Made by a program: the position numbers and the translations under genes. This document shows, in pieces, positions 39,016 to 48,600 of a stretch of 62,832 bases of DNA (its first letter is position 1; each line of letters opens with the position of its first letter). The DNA is from DATCYZ01 sp036526195. Lineage in GTDB: Bacteria; Pseudomonadota; Gammaproteobacteria; Burkholderiales; SG8-39. Under the pieces are notes generated by a model, which saw only the letters and a program-made list of their open reading frames with translations, was not told the origin of the DNA and made no database searches. The stretch lies in NCBI GenBank assembly GCA_036526195.1, contig DATCYZ010000061.1, forward strand, positions 1 through 62,832. Reading direction: 5' to 3'.

Positions 39016-39978
39016 TCAGCCGCCGGGCTTGAAGCCGGAGGCCTTGATGATCGGCCCCCACTTGTCGAAGTCGGCCTTGAGGACCTTCGCCAGCGTCGCG
39101 GCGTCGTATCCGGACGGATCGAGGCCCATCCCCACAAGGCGCTGGTTCACCGCCGGATCCTTGATCGCCGCAATCGCCGCCTTCGAGAGGCGGTCGACCG
39201 TCGCTGCCGGCGTTCCCGCCGGCGCAAACAGCTCGTACCAGCCGGTTGCGCTCATGTCGAAGCCCGACTCCTTGAAGGTCGGCACGTTCGGGAACGCGGG
39301 GTCGCGCTTGTCGCCCGAGACCGCAAGCAGCCGCGCCTTGTCCGCCTTCACCAGCGAGCCGATGTCGGCCGAGAGCGTGGTCGCCGCCGCGATCTCGCCG
39401 GCGGCGAGCGCCTGCAGCACGTTGGCCGTGCCCTTGTACGGCACGTGCGTCAACTCGATGCCGGCACTGCGCGCGAACATGACACCGAGAAAATGCGGGA
39501 TGCTGCCGGCGGCGGCGGAGGCGTAGAAGCCGTTCTTCGAATCCTGCTTCACCAGCGCCACATACTCGGCGAGCGTCTTCGCGGGAATGCGCGCCGCGAC
39601 CCCGAGTGCCAGCTGGAAGTCCGCCAGGTGCGTGACCGGGTCGAAGTCCTTGAACGGGTCGTAGCGCAGGTTGCCGAAGGAGTGCGGAAAGATCGCCATC
39701 GTCGCCACCGGCGTCATCAGCAGCGTCGTGCCGTCGGGCGCCGCCTGCTTCACCGTTTCGTTGCCGATGCGCCCGCCGGCGCCGGGCTTGTTTTCGACGA
39801 TCACCGACTGGCCGAGCGTGACACGCATGTGGTCGGCCACGATGCGCGTGAGGATGTCGCTCGAGGCGCCGGCCGGGTAGCCGAGGATGATTTTCACCGT
39901 GCCCTGCTGGGCGAGGGCCGGGGCCGCGAACCCGGCAAGCAGGGCGGCGGCAAGGACAAGCAAGCGGGACTTCAACAT
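39016..39978 (-). CDS. Bug/TctC-family periplasmic substrate-binding protein
   Basis: This 320-residue protein has a signal peptide (MLKSRLLVLAAALLAGFAAPALA) and the Bug core: TVKIILGYPAGASSDILTRI, VIVENKPGAGGRIGNETV, THVPYKGTANVLQAL and FAPAGTPAATVDRL. It binds a small carboxylic solute outside the inner membrane. It is the first gene of a minus-strand operon with GhrA-like and ABM genes, so its ligand is plausibly the 2-hydroxyacid or oxoacid used there. A good GGAGGAGG site lies 7 bases before the ATG. It is divergent from the ring-cleaving dioxygenase gene, which could share regulation. Confidence 0.92.
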   Translation of the reverse strand: MLKSRLLVLAAALLAGFAAPALAQQGTVKIILGYPAGASSDILTRIVADHMRVTLGQSVIVENKPGAGGRIGNETVKQAAPDGTTLLMTPVATMAIFPHSFGNLRYDPFKDFDPVTHLADFQLALGVAARIPAKTLAEYVALVKQDSKNGFYASAAAGSIPHFLGVMFARSAGIELTHVPYKGTANVLQALAAGEIAAATTLSADIGSLVKADKARLLAVSGDKRDPAFPNVPTFKESGFDMSATGWYELFAPAGTPAATVDRLSKAAIAAIKDPAVNQRLVGMGLDPSGYDAATLAKVLKADFDKWGPIIKASGFKPGG

Positions 39979-40065
39979 GGGGGGGCCTCCTCCGGTCGGG
40001 GTGCGCCCCGATGGTAGCATTCGAGGCGCCCGGGAAAGGGCCTGTCAGGGCCGGGAGACGAAGCG

Positions 40066-40908
40066 ATGACGATCCGGAATTTCAACGAAGACACGCTCAC
40101 CGAGGCGGTACTCGCGCGCCTTGCCGGCACGCCGGATCCGCGCCTCAAGGCGGTGATGGAAAGCCTGGTGCGCCACCTGCACGCATTCGTGCGCGAGGTG
40201 CGCCCGACGCCGGAGGAATGGTTCGAGGGCATCAGCTTCCTCACCCGCACCGGGCACATGTGCGACGACAAGCGCCAGGAATTCATCCTCATGTCGGACA
40301 CGCTCGGCGTGTCGATGCTGGTGGACGCGATCAATTTCGCCAGGACCGGCGGCGCCACCGCTAACACCGTGCTCGGCCCGTTCTTCGTCGAGGGCGCGCC
40401 CGAGATGCAGATGGGCGAGAACATCTGCAGGCCCGGCACGCCGGGCGATCCCTGCGCGGTCAGCGGCAGCGTCGCCGCCACCGACGGCACGCCGCTTGCG
40501 AACGCGATCATCGACGTCTGGGAAGCCGGCGGCGACGGCTTCTACGACGTGCAGAAGCCCGAGGGCACCAACCTGCGCGCGCGCTTTCGCGCCGGCGCCG
40601 ACGGCACCTTCCACTTCCGCTGCGTGAAGCCGATGAGCTACCCGGTGCCGCACGACGGCCCCGTAGGCAGGATGCTCGCCGCCACTGGCCGGCACCCGAT
40701 GCGCCCGGGGCACCTGCATTTCATGATCCAGGCGCCCGGCTACGAAAAGCTGACCACGCATTTGTTCGTGCGCGGCGACGAGTTCCTCGATTCGGACGCG
40801 GTGTTCGGCGTGAAGGATTCGCTGATTGCGGATTTCACGAAGGACGCGAAAGGCGGGTACAGCGTGCACTACGACTTCGTCCTGCAACCGGCGAAGGCCG
40901 CGGCATGA
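40066..40908 (+). CDS. intradiol ring-cleavage dioxygenase (hydroxyquinol/catechol 1,2-dioxygenase type)
   Basis: This 280-residue enzyme has an N-terminal helical linker domain (about 1-100, with EEWFEGISFLTRTGHMCDDK) and a catalytic beta sandwich. The iron ligands are visible as Tyr160 (GDGFYD), Tyr192 (SYPVP), His216 and His218 (PGHLHF). The linker domain identifies the catechol/hydroxyquinol 1,2-dioxygenase group, not protocatechuate enzymes. The TVLGPFFVEGAPE stretch favours hydroxyquinol. It opens the aromatic ring between the hydroxyls, using O2 and Fe(III). It overlaps the MetE-like gene by 4 bases. No maleylacetate reductase is next to it, so the rest of the pathway lies elsewhere. 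Confidence 0.9.
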   Translation: MTIRNFNEDTLTEAVLARLAGTPDPRLKAVMESLVRHLHAFVREVRPTPEEWFEGISFLTRTGHMCDDKRQEFILMSDTLGVSMLVDAINFARTGGATANTVLGPFFVEGAPEMQMGENICRPGTPGDPCAVSGSVAATDGTPLANAIIDVWEAGGDGFYDVQKPEGTNLRARFRAGADGTFHFRCVKPMSYPVPHDGPVGRMLAATGRHPMRPGHLHFMIQAPGYEKLTTHLFVRGDEFLDSDAVFGVKDSLIADFTKDAKGGYSVHYDFVLQPAKAAA

Positions 40909-41990
40909 AACCGCCGTATCGCGCCGACCACGTCGGCAGCCTGCTGCGTCCGGCTGCGCTCGCGGCGGCGCGGGGGCAGTTCAAGGCCGGCAAGATCGAC
41001 GCCGCAGCGCTGAAGGCGGCCGAAGACGCGGCGATCCGCGACGCGGTGGCGAAGCAGGAAGCGACCGGCCTCGAATCGGTCACCGATGGCGAACTGCGCC
41101 GCGACTGGTGGCACCTCGACTTCATGGGCGCGCTCGAGGGCGTGACCATGACGGTCAACCCGGGGCCGAAATTCGGCGGCACCGAGGAACAACCGCCGAT
41201 GCCCTCGGTGAGCGGCCGGGTGCGCTGCGCCGGCCCGATCATGACGGAGCATTTCGCGTTTCTGAAGTCGGTGACGAAGAAGACCGCGAAGATGACGATT
41301 CCCTCGCCGTCGATGCTGCACCTGCGCGGCGGCCGCGCCTCGATCTCGCGCGAGGCCTACCCGGACATGCAGGCCTACTGGGCGGACGTCGCCGCGGCGT
41401 GGAAGGCGGCGATCGCCCACCTCGGCGTCGCCGGCTGCACCTACCTGCAGCTCGACGACGTGGCCTTCGCCTACCTGTGCGACCCGAAGATCCGCGAGAA
41501 CTGCCGCCGGAACGGCGACGACCCGGATCAACTGCCGCGCCTGTACGCCGAGACCATCAATGCCGCGCTCGCCGACCGGCCGGCCGGCATGACGGTCACC
41601 ATGCACACCTGCCGCGGCAACTTCAAGAGCGCCTGGGTGGCCGAGGGCGGCTACGAGTCGGTGGCCGAGGCCATGTTCGCCACCGACGTCGACGGCTGGT
41701 TCATGGAGTTCGACTCGGCGCGCGCCGGCGGCTTCGAGCCGCTGCGCGCCCTGCCGCGCGGCAAGAAGGTGGTGCTGGGGCTGGTGACCACCAAGGTGGG
41801 CGAGCTGGAATCGAAGGACCTGATCAAGCGCAGGATCGACGAGGCAGCGAAATTCGTGCCGCTGGAGAACCTGTGCCTGTCGCCGCAGTGCGGATTCTCG
41901 AGCACGCACCACGGCAATGCCCTGTCGGAAGCCGAACAGTGGAAAAAGCTCGCTCGAATCGTCGAGATCGCCCGGGAGGTGTGGAGATGA
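40905..41990 (+). CDS. cobalamin-independent methionine synthase C-terminal-like protein
   Basis: This 361-residue TIM-barrel protein begins RADHVGSLLRPAAL and contains SVTDGELRRDWWHLDF, YLQLDDVAFAYL, TMHTCRGNFKSAW and LCLSPQCGFSSTHHGN. The conserved His and Cys residues form the zinc site of the MetE C-terminal/epoxyalkane:CoM transferase superfamily. It lacks the MetE N-terminal half. Such stand-alone proteins transfer methyl or alkyl groups to or from a thiol, and many are uncharacterised. It is coupled by 4-base overlaps to a dioxygenase and an NTF2-like gene, so a role in handling a methoxylated aromatic is possible but unproven. Confidence 0.85.
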   Translation: MKPPYRADHVGSLLRPAALAAARGQFKAGKIDAAALKAAEDAAIRDAVAKQEATGLESVTDGELRRDWWHLDFMGALEGVTMTVNPGPKFGGTEEQPPMPSVSGRVRCAGPIMTEHFAFLKSVTKKTAKMTIPSPSMLHLRGGRASISREAYPDMQAYWADVAAAWKAAIAHLGVAGCTYLQLDDVAFAYLCDPKIRENCRRNGDDPDQLPRLYAETINAALADRPAGMTVTMHTCRGNFKSAWVAEGGYESVAEAMFATDVDGWFMEFDSARAGGFEPLRALPRGKKVVLGLVTTKVGELESKDLIKRRIDEAAKFVPLENLCLSPQCGFSSTHHGNALSEAEQWKKLARIVEIAREVWR

Positions 41991-42358
41991 GCAGTGAACA
42001 GGAAATTCTCGCGCTGGAAGACGCGCGTCTCGCGGCGCAGGTCGCCAACGACACCCGGGCGCTCGAAGGCATGCTGCACGACGCGATGGTCTACACGCAT
42101 TCCTCCGCCGTGGTCGACACCAAGGCGAGCTTCCTTGAGGCGCTGCGCTCCGGGAAGACACGCTACAAGCGCACCGAGACGCGCGATCGCAAGGTGCAAC
42201 TGCTCGGCGACACCGCGCTGGTGACCGGCGCCGCCAGCCTGGACGTCGAGGTCGGCGGCGAGGCCAAGGTGCTGTCGCTGCGTTTTCTCGTCGTCTGGAC
42301 GAAGACCCCGGCGGGCTGGAAATTCATCGCCTGGCAGTCGACCCGGCTTCCTGCGTAG
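41987..42358 (+). CDS. NTF2-like (DUF4440) protein
   Basis: This 123-residue protein begins SSEQEILALEDARLAAQVAN and has the repeating helix-and-sheet pattern of the nuclear transport factor 2-like/DUF4440 fold. YTHSSAVVDTKASFLEALRSG, GDTALVTGAASLDV and FLVVWTKTPAGWKFIAWQST are visible. Members include small hydrolases, isomerases and binding proteins, and the specific role is unknown. It overlaps the MetE-like gene by 4 bases and ends the dioxygenase operon. Two GC-rich hairpins follow its stop. Confidence 0.82.
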   Translation: MSSEQEILALEDARLAAQVANDTRALEGMLHDAMVYTHSSAVVDTKASFLEALRSGKTRYKRTETRDRKVQLLGDTALVTGAASLDVEVGGEAKVLSLRFLVVWTKTPAGWKFIAWQSTRLPA

Positions 42359-42367
42359 AATGCTCCG

Positions 42368-42388
42368 CGCGCACCCGAACGGTGCGCG
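42368..42388 (+). terminator. hairpin after the dioxygenase operon
   Basis: CGCGCACC and GGTGCGCG form 8-base arms around a 5-base loop, 9 bases after the last stop of the dioxygenase operon. No U-run follows. A second hairpin lies 20 bases on. Confidence 0.45.
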
Positions 42389-42407
42389 TCGCGACCAGAG
42401 CTTGAAT

Positions 42408-42429
42408 GCAGCGCCCGGCCGGGCGCTGC
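42408..42429. terminator. 22-base perfect GC palindrome
   Basis: GCAGCGCCCGG is followed directly by its reverse complement, giving a strong hairpin or cruciform between the dioxygenase operon and the ATP-grasp operon. It is GC-rich and so unrelated to the dispersed AT-rich palindromes. Terminator role is assumed from position. The gap to 42502 probably also holds the promoter of the next operon. Confidence 0.45.
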
Positions 42430-42502
42430 CGCGCCCGCGATTGCACAGTTTCCAGATGCGCGCAAGTTGCCCATCTCCGGGAATAAGGGCAGATTGGTTC
42501 TC

Positions 42503-43906
42503 ATGCACTACGACGAAATGCACGATGCGTCGGGCGCCCTGCGTCCGCATTACCGCGCCTACTCCGAATGGCTGAAGGAGACCCCGCCCGAGCGACTCGC
42601 CGAGAAGCGGCGCGAGGCCGACCTGCTGTTCCACCGCGTCGGCATCACCTTCGCGGTCTATGGCGACAACTCCGGCGCCGAGCGGCTGATTCCGTTCGAC
42701 CTGGTGCCGCGCATCATCCCGAAGGGTGAGTGGGATGCGCTGCTGAAGGGCCTGAAGCAGCGCGTCACCGCGCTCAACCGCTTCCTGCACGACATCTACC
42801 ACAAGCAGGAGATCCTGCGCGCCGGGGTGGTCCCGGAGGCGCAGGTGCTGACGCACGAGGCCTACCAGGTCGCAATGCTTGGCCTCGACCTGCCGCACCA
42901 CGTCTACTCGCAGATCTCCGGCGTCGACCTGATCCGCAACGACACCGGCGACTGGTACGTGCTCGAGGACAACCTGCGCACGCCCTCGGGGGTGTCGTAC
43001 ATGCTGGAAAACCGCAAGATGATGATGCGGCTCTTTCCGGAACTGTTCGAGCGCCAGCGGGTGTTCCCGGTGGAGCACTATCCGACGCTGCTGCTCGACA
43101 CGCTGCGCGCCGCGGCACCGCGCGCGATGCGCGAGCCCACCGTGGTGGTGCTCACGCCGGGGCCGTTCAACAGCGCCTACTTCGAGCACGCCTTCGTCGC
43201 CCAGCAGATGGGCGTCGAGCTGGTGGAGGCCTCGGACCTGTTCGTCAAGGACGGCTTCGTGTACATGCGCGCGACCAAGGGCTGGGAACGCGTCGACGTG
43301 ATCTATCGCCGGCTGGACGACGCCTTCCTCGATCCGCTCGCCTTCCGGCAGGACTCGATGCTCGGCGTGCCGGGCCTGCTCTCGGTGGTGCGCGCGCGGA
43401 ACGTCGGGCTGGCCAACGCCATCGGCACCGGCGTGGCGGACGACAAGTCCACCTATCCCTATGTGCCGGACATGATCCGCTTCTACCTGTCGGAGGAGCC
43501 GATCCTGAAGAACGTGCCGACCTGGCAGTGCAAGCGGCCCGAGGACCTCGAACTGGTGCTCGATCGCCTGCCCGAACTGGTGGTCAAGGAAGTGCAGGGC
43601 TCGGGCGGCTACGGCATGCTGGTCGGGCCGCGGGCGACGCGCGAGGAGGTCGAGGCCTTTCGCGCGCGCATCATTGCCGACCCGGACAACTACATCGCCC
43701 AGCCGACGCTGTCGCTGTCGACCTGCCCGACCATGGTCGAGCAGGGCATCGCGCCGCGCCACGTCGACCTGCGGCCCTACGTGCTCTCGGGACGCGAAGT
43801 GCGCGTGGTGCCCGGCGGCCTGACGCGCGTTGCGCTGAACGAGGGTTCGCTGGTGGTGAACTCCTCGCAGGGCGGTGGGACCAAAGATACCTGGGTGGTG
43901 GATTAA
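42503..43906 (+). CDS. circularly permuted type 2 ATP-grasp protein (DUF404/DUF407)
   Basis: This 467-residue protein contains the family blocks HYDEMHDASG, FAVYGDNSGAERLIPFD, VLEDNLRTPSGVSYMLENR, VVLTPGPFNSAYFEHAF and VVKEVQGSGGYGMLVGP, ending GGGTKDTWVVD. These are the circularly permuted ATP-grasp ligases that occur with alpha-E and transglutaminase-like genes. They are predicted to form amide bonds on a peptide or protein, using ATP. The ATG at 42503 is preferred because MHYDEM is the conserved start; the frame runs back to 42467. The alpha-E gene starts at the very next base after its TAA stop. No substrate is known. Confidence 0.9.
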   Translation: MHYDEMHDASGALRPHYRAYSEWLKETPPERLAEKRREADLLFHRVGITFAVYGDNSGAERLIPFDLVPRIIPKGEWDALLKGLKQRVTALNRFLHDIYHKQEILRAGVVPEAQVLTHEAYQVAMLGLDLPHHVYSQISGVDLIRNDTGDWYVLEDNLRTPSGVSYMLENRKMMMRLFPELFERQRVFPVEHYPTLLLDTLRAAAPRAMREPTVVVLTPGPFNSAYFEHAFVAQQMGVELVEASDLFVKDGFVYMRATKGWERVDVIYRRLDDAFLDPLAFRQDSMLGVPGLLSVVRARNVGLANAIGTGVADDKSTYPYVPDMIRFYLSEEPILKNVPTWQCKRPEDLELVLDRLPELVVKEVQGSGGYGMLVGPRATREEVEAFRARIIADPDNYIAQPTLSLSTCPTMVEQGIAPRHVDLRPYVLSGREVRVVPGGLTRVALNEGSLVVNSSQGGGTKDTWVVD

Positions 43907-44845
43907 ATGTTATCGCGCGTAGCAAATCAGATTTTCTGGATGTCGCGCTACATGGAGCGCGCCGAGAGCATGGCGCGCATCCTCGGCGTCACCTCCAACC
44001 TCGTGCTCTTCGGCACCGGCGACGTGCGCGCGCAGAACCTGCTCGCGCCGCTCGCGATCACCGACCTGGTCGAGGAGTTCAAGACGAAGCACAGCCAGCT
44101 CACGCTCGCCACGCTGATCGACTACCTCGGTTTCGACGAGGACAACCCCTCGTCGATCTTCTCCTGCCTCAAGGCCGCGCGCGCCAACGCGCACGCGGTG
44201 CGCTGGCAGATCACTTCCGAGATGTGGGAGACACTGAACGCCACCTGGATCGAGATGCGCACGACCCGGCGCGAGAGCGTCTCGGGCGGCGACGCCACGC
44301 GCTTCTTCGACTGGGTGAAGGAACGCAGCCACCTGTTCCGCGGCGTCACCTCCGGCACGGTCATGCGCGGCGAGGCGTTCGACTTCAGCCGGGTCGGGAC
44401 CTTCCTCGAGCGCGCCGACAACACCGCGCGCATCCTGGACGTGAAGTACCACGCCGTGCTGCCCTCGGTGGACGACGTCGGCGGCGCCGTCGACTACTAC
44501 CAGTGGACCTCGCTGCTGCGCTCGGTGTCGGCCTTCGAGACCTACCGCGGGCTGTACCGCGACCAGATCTACCCGATCAAGGTGGCGGAACTGCTGGTGC
44601 TCGAGAAGCGCATGCCGAGGTCGCTCGCGGCCTGCATGGAGCAGGTGAACCAGGCGCTGCAGCGCATCGAGGGGCAGAAGGACGGCAGCGCGAAGCGCCT
44701 TGCCGGCGAGCTGAACGTGCGCCTGACCTACTCCGAGATGGAAGAGATCTTCGCCAGCGGCCTGCACGAATACCTCGAGGAATGCATCACCGACATCGCC
44801 GAACTCGACAACCGCATCCAGCGCGCCTACCTCGGCGTGGTCTGA
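43907..44845 (+). CDS. alpha-E domain protein (DUF403)
   Basis: This 312-residue, all-helical protein begins LSRVANQIFWMSRYMERAES, the hallmark of the alpha-E superfamily, and continues with EDNPSSIFSCLKAARANAHA and FLERADNTARILDVKYH. Conserved Glu and Arg residues line the helices. The family is always found beside circularly permuted ATP-grasp and transglutaminase genes, and it has been proposed to belong to a peptide-modification system. The biochemical role is unknown. It starts directly after the ATP-grasp stop, with no gap, so the two should be made in a fixed ratio. The transglutaminase-fold gene follows after 21 bases. Confidence 0.9.
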   Translation: MLSRVANQIFWMSRYMERAESMARILGVTSNLVLFGTGDVRAQNLLAPLAITDLVEEFKTKHSQLTLATLIDYLGFDEDNPSSIFSCLKAARANAHAVRWQITSEMWETLNATWIEMRTTRRESVSGGDATRFFDWVKERSHLFRGVTSGTVMRGEAFDFSRVGTFLERADNTARILDVKYHAVLPSVDDVGGAVDYYQWTSLLRSVSAFETYRGLYRDQIYPIKVAELLVLEKRMPRSLAACMEQVNQALQRIEGQKDGSAKRLAGELNVRLTYSEMEEIFASGLHEYLEECITDIAELDNRIQRAYLGVV

Positions 44846-44866
44846 GACGATCGACCGGGACCCCGA

Positions 44867-45670
44867 ATGCAACTCAAGATCGACCACCTCACCACCTACA
44901 CCTACGACTCGCCGGTGCGCCTGTCGACGCAGTACCTGCGCCTGACCCCGCGCGACACCGCGCGCCAGAAGGTGCTCGACTGGACCATCGAGACGCCGGG
45001 CAACCCGGTGGGCACCTTCGACGGCTACGGCAACGTGCTGCACGTGCTGACGCTGGACGTGCCGGTGACCGAAATCCGCGTGCGCGCCTTCGGCACGGTC
45101 GAGACCTCGCGCGGCGAGGATGCGCCCTCGGACTTCGCCGAGGCGCCGCTGCCGCCGGCCCTGTTCCTGCGCGAGACCACACTGACCAAGCCCGACGAGG
45201 CCGTTGCCGCGTTTGCTGAAAAGTACCGGCGCAGCGACCAGCTCGGCGGCCTGCGCGAGTTCGCCGACGCGGTGCATGACCGGCTCGGCTTCAGTCCGGG
45301 CTACATCGCTGCGGCGCCGGACGCGGCAACGGCGATGGCGGACCAGTCGGGCACCTTTGACGACCTGGTGCATGTGTTCATCGCCGGCTGCCACCAGCTC
45401 GGCGTGCCGGCGCGCTACGTCTCGGGCTGGCTGTGCGACCCCGATCACCCCAATGCCGTGCCCCAGTTGCACGCCTGGGCCGAGGCCCACGTGCAGGGCA
45501 GCTGGCGCAGCTTCGACGTCGCCATGGACGAACCCATCGGCGACGGACACATCAAGGTCGCGATCGGCGCCGACCACCTCGACGCCTGCCCGATCCGCGG
45601 CATCCGCATCGGCGGCGGGCTGGAGACCATGTTCATCCAGGCCCGCCTGTCCGGCGCGTCATCGCAGTAG
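44867..45670 (+). CDS. transglutaminase-fold protein lacking the catalytic cysteine
   Basis: This 267-residue protein has the N-terminal beta domain of bacterial transglutaminase-like proteins (about 1-100) and the core papain-like region. The His (His202, LHAWAEA) and Asp (Asp217, SFDVAM) of the triad are present. The position of the active-site Cys, seen as GVCQDFAHL in the paralogue at 52710, reads GTFDDLVHV here, placing Phe164 (codon TTT at 45356) in its place. It is probably a pseudoenzyme that binds a peptide partner or the neighbouring proteins. It lies 7 bases upstream of the DUF2126 gene. Confidence 0.85.
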   Translation: MQLKIDHLTTYTYDSPVRLSTQYLRLTPRDTARQKVLDWTIETPGNPVGTFDGYGNVLHVLTLDVPVTEIRVRAFGTVETSRGEDAPSDFAEAPLPPALFLRETTLTKPDEAVAAFAEKYRRSDQLGGLREFADAVHDRLGFSPGYIAAAPDAATAMADQSGTFDDLVHVFIAGCHQLGVPARYVSGWLCDPDHPNAVPQLHAWAEAHVQGSWRSFDVAMDEPIGDGHIKVAIGADHLDACPIRGIRIGGGLETMFIQARLSGASSQ

Positions 45671-45677
45671 GATCCGC

Positions 45678-48600
45678 GTGTCCATCCAGGTCTGCATCAA
45701 CCACCTCACCCACTACCACTACGATCGCCCGGTCATCCTCGGTCCCCACGTAGTGCGCCTGCGGCCGACCCCGCACGCGCGCACCTCGGTGCTCGCCTAC
45801 TCGCTGAAGGTCGCGCCGGAGAAGCACTTCATCAACTGGCAGCAGGACCCGCAGGGCAACTGGCTCGCGCGGTTGGTGTATCCGGAGGCGGTGCGCGAAC
45901 TGCGCATCGAGGTCGACCTGCGCGTCGAGATGGCGGTGATCAACCCGTTCGACTTCTTCCTCGAGCCGTACGCCGAGAAGATTCCCTTCGCCTACCCCCC
46001 GGAGCTGACCGCGGAACTCGCGCCGTACCGCGCGAAGCTGCCGGCGACGCCGCGCTTCAGCAAGCTGCTCAAGAAGGTGTCGCGCGCGGTGACGCCGACC
46101 GTGGATTTCCTGATCGGGCTGAACCAGCTCGTCGCCGGCGAAGTGCGTTACCTGGTGCGCATGGAACCCGGCATCCAGACGCCCGAGGAAACCCTCGAAC
46201 TTGCCTGCGGCTCCTGTCGCGACTCGGGCTGGCTGCTGGTGCAGCTGTTCCGCCACCTGGGCCTCGCGGCGCGCTTCGTCTCGGGCTACCTCGTGCAGCT
46301 CACCCCCGACGTCAAGGCGATCGACGGTCCGGTCGGCACCGACGTCGACTTCACCGACCTGCACGCCTGGTGCGAGGTCTACCTGCCGGGCGCGGGCTGG
46401 ATCGGGCTCGACCCGACCTCGGGCCTGATGACGGGCGAGGGACACATTCCGCTCGCCGCGACGCCGGAACCGGGCAGCGCCTCGCCGGTGTCCGGCACCA
46501 CCGGCGAATGCGAGGTGACGTTCACCCATGCGATGCGTGTGGATCGCATCCTCGAGACGCCGCGCGTCACCAAGCCGTACACCGAAGACGCCTGGCAGAA
46601 CATCCTGGCGCTCGGCGAGCGCGTGGACGCCGCGCTGGTCGCCGACGACGTGCGCCTGACCATGGGCGGCGAGCCGACCTTCGTCTCGGCGAGCAACCGC
46701 GACGGCCGGGAATGGAACACCGATGCGGACTCGCCGCCGGGCAAGCCGGAGAAGCGCCGCCTCGGCGCCGAGTTGCTCGCGACGCTGAAGGCGCACTACG
46801 CGCCGCACGGCCTGCCGCACTACGGGCAGGGAAAGTGGTATCCGGGCGAGCCGCTGCCGCGCTGGTCGCTGTCGTGCTTCTGGCGCAAGGACGGCGAACC
46901 GGTCTGGACCGACCCCGCGCTGATCGCCGACGAAGCGGTCGACTACGGCGCGACCGAGGCGCAGGCAAGGCTGTTCCTGCAGACGCTGGCGCCGAAGCTC
47001 GGCCTCGTCACCGACCACATCTTCCCCGCCTACGAGGACGTCTGGTACTACCTCTGGCGCGAACGGCAGTTGCCGGTGAACGTCGACCCGCTGGATTCGC
47101 GGCTGTCCGATCCGCTCGAGCGCGCGCGGCTGCGCAAGGTGTTCGACGAGGGGCTGGCGAAAATCACCGGCCACGTGCTGCCGGTGGCGCGCACCGAGCG
47201 TGGCAAGGCGCGCTGGAAGACGGGTTCGTGGTTCCTGCGCGCCGAGCGCTGCTACCTCGTGCCGGGGGACTCGCCGCTTGGCTTGCGCCTGCCGCTCGAC
47301 TCGCAGCCCTGGGCGGCGGACACCGACTATCCCTGGATTCATGCGACCGACCCGACGCAGGACCTGCCGCCGCTGCCGAAGGCGGATGCGATTGCAAAGG
47401 CCGGCGCCCTGCCCTTGCCGAAGGCAAGCCCCTTGCCCCCACACCTCTCGGCGGAGGAAGCCGCGGGGGCGCAACCCGCGGTGCGCGTCGAGGGCGCGGT
47501 TGAACGCGCGCCCCGGCCGAAGGAATCCGCCGGCTGGGTGACGCGCTCGGCGCTGTGCATCGAGCCGCGCCACGGCGTGCTCTATGTCTTCATGCCGCCG
47601 CTCGCGGCGCTGGAGGACTACCTCGAGCTGATTGCGGCGATCGAGGCCACCGCTTCCGAACTCGGCTTCCCGGTGGTGATCGAGGGCTACGAGCCGCCGT
47701 ACGACGCGCGCATGACGGTGCTGCGCGTCACGCCGGACCCCGGGGTGCTGGAGATCAACATCCAGCCGGCGAAGGACTGGAAGGGCCTCGTCGAGCAGAC
47801 CACCTTCCTCTACGACACCGCGCGCGCCGCGGGCCTGTCGACCGAGAAGTTCATGCTCGACGGGCGCCACACCGGCACCGGCGGCGGCAACCATTTCGTC
47901 ATGGGCGGCGATACGCCGAAGGACTCGCCGTTCTTGCGCCGCCCGGACCTGCTGGCCAGCATGGTGGCCACCTGGCACAACCACCCGTCGCTGTCGTACC
48001 TTTTCTCGGGCCTGTTCGTCGGGCCGACCAGCCAGGCGCCGCGCCTGGACGAGGCGCGGAACGATTCGGTCTACGAGATGGAGATCGCGTTTGCCGAACT
48101 CGCGCGCCTCGCCAGGGGGGGCAGGACGCCGCCGCCCTGGCGCATCGACCGGGCGTTGCGCAACCTGCTGATCGATTCCAGCGGCAACACGCACCGCTCG
48201 GAGTTCTGCATCGACAAGCTGTACTCCCCGGACGGCCCCACCGGGCGGCTCGGGCTGCTCGAGATGCGCGGCTTCGAGATGCCGCCGCACGCGCGCATGT
48301 CGCTGATCCAGCAACTGCTGCTGCGCGCGATGATCTCGCGCTTCTGGCGCGCGCCCTACCGGCCCGCGCGCCTCAAGCGCTGGGGCACCGAACTGCACGA
48401 CCGCTTCATGCTGCCGTACTTCGTCTGGCAGGATTTCTGCGACGTGATCGAGGAGATGAACGCCGCGGGCTGGGCCTTCGAGGCCGAGTGGTTCCTGCCG
48501 CACCTCGAATTCCGCTTCCCTCGCATCGGTTCGTTCGAGGTGCTCGGCGCGGAAGTCGAGCTGCGCGCGGCGCTCGAGCCCTGGCACGTGATGGGCGAAT

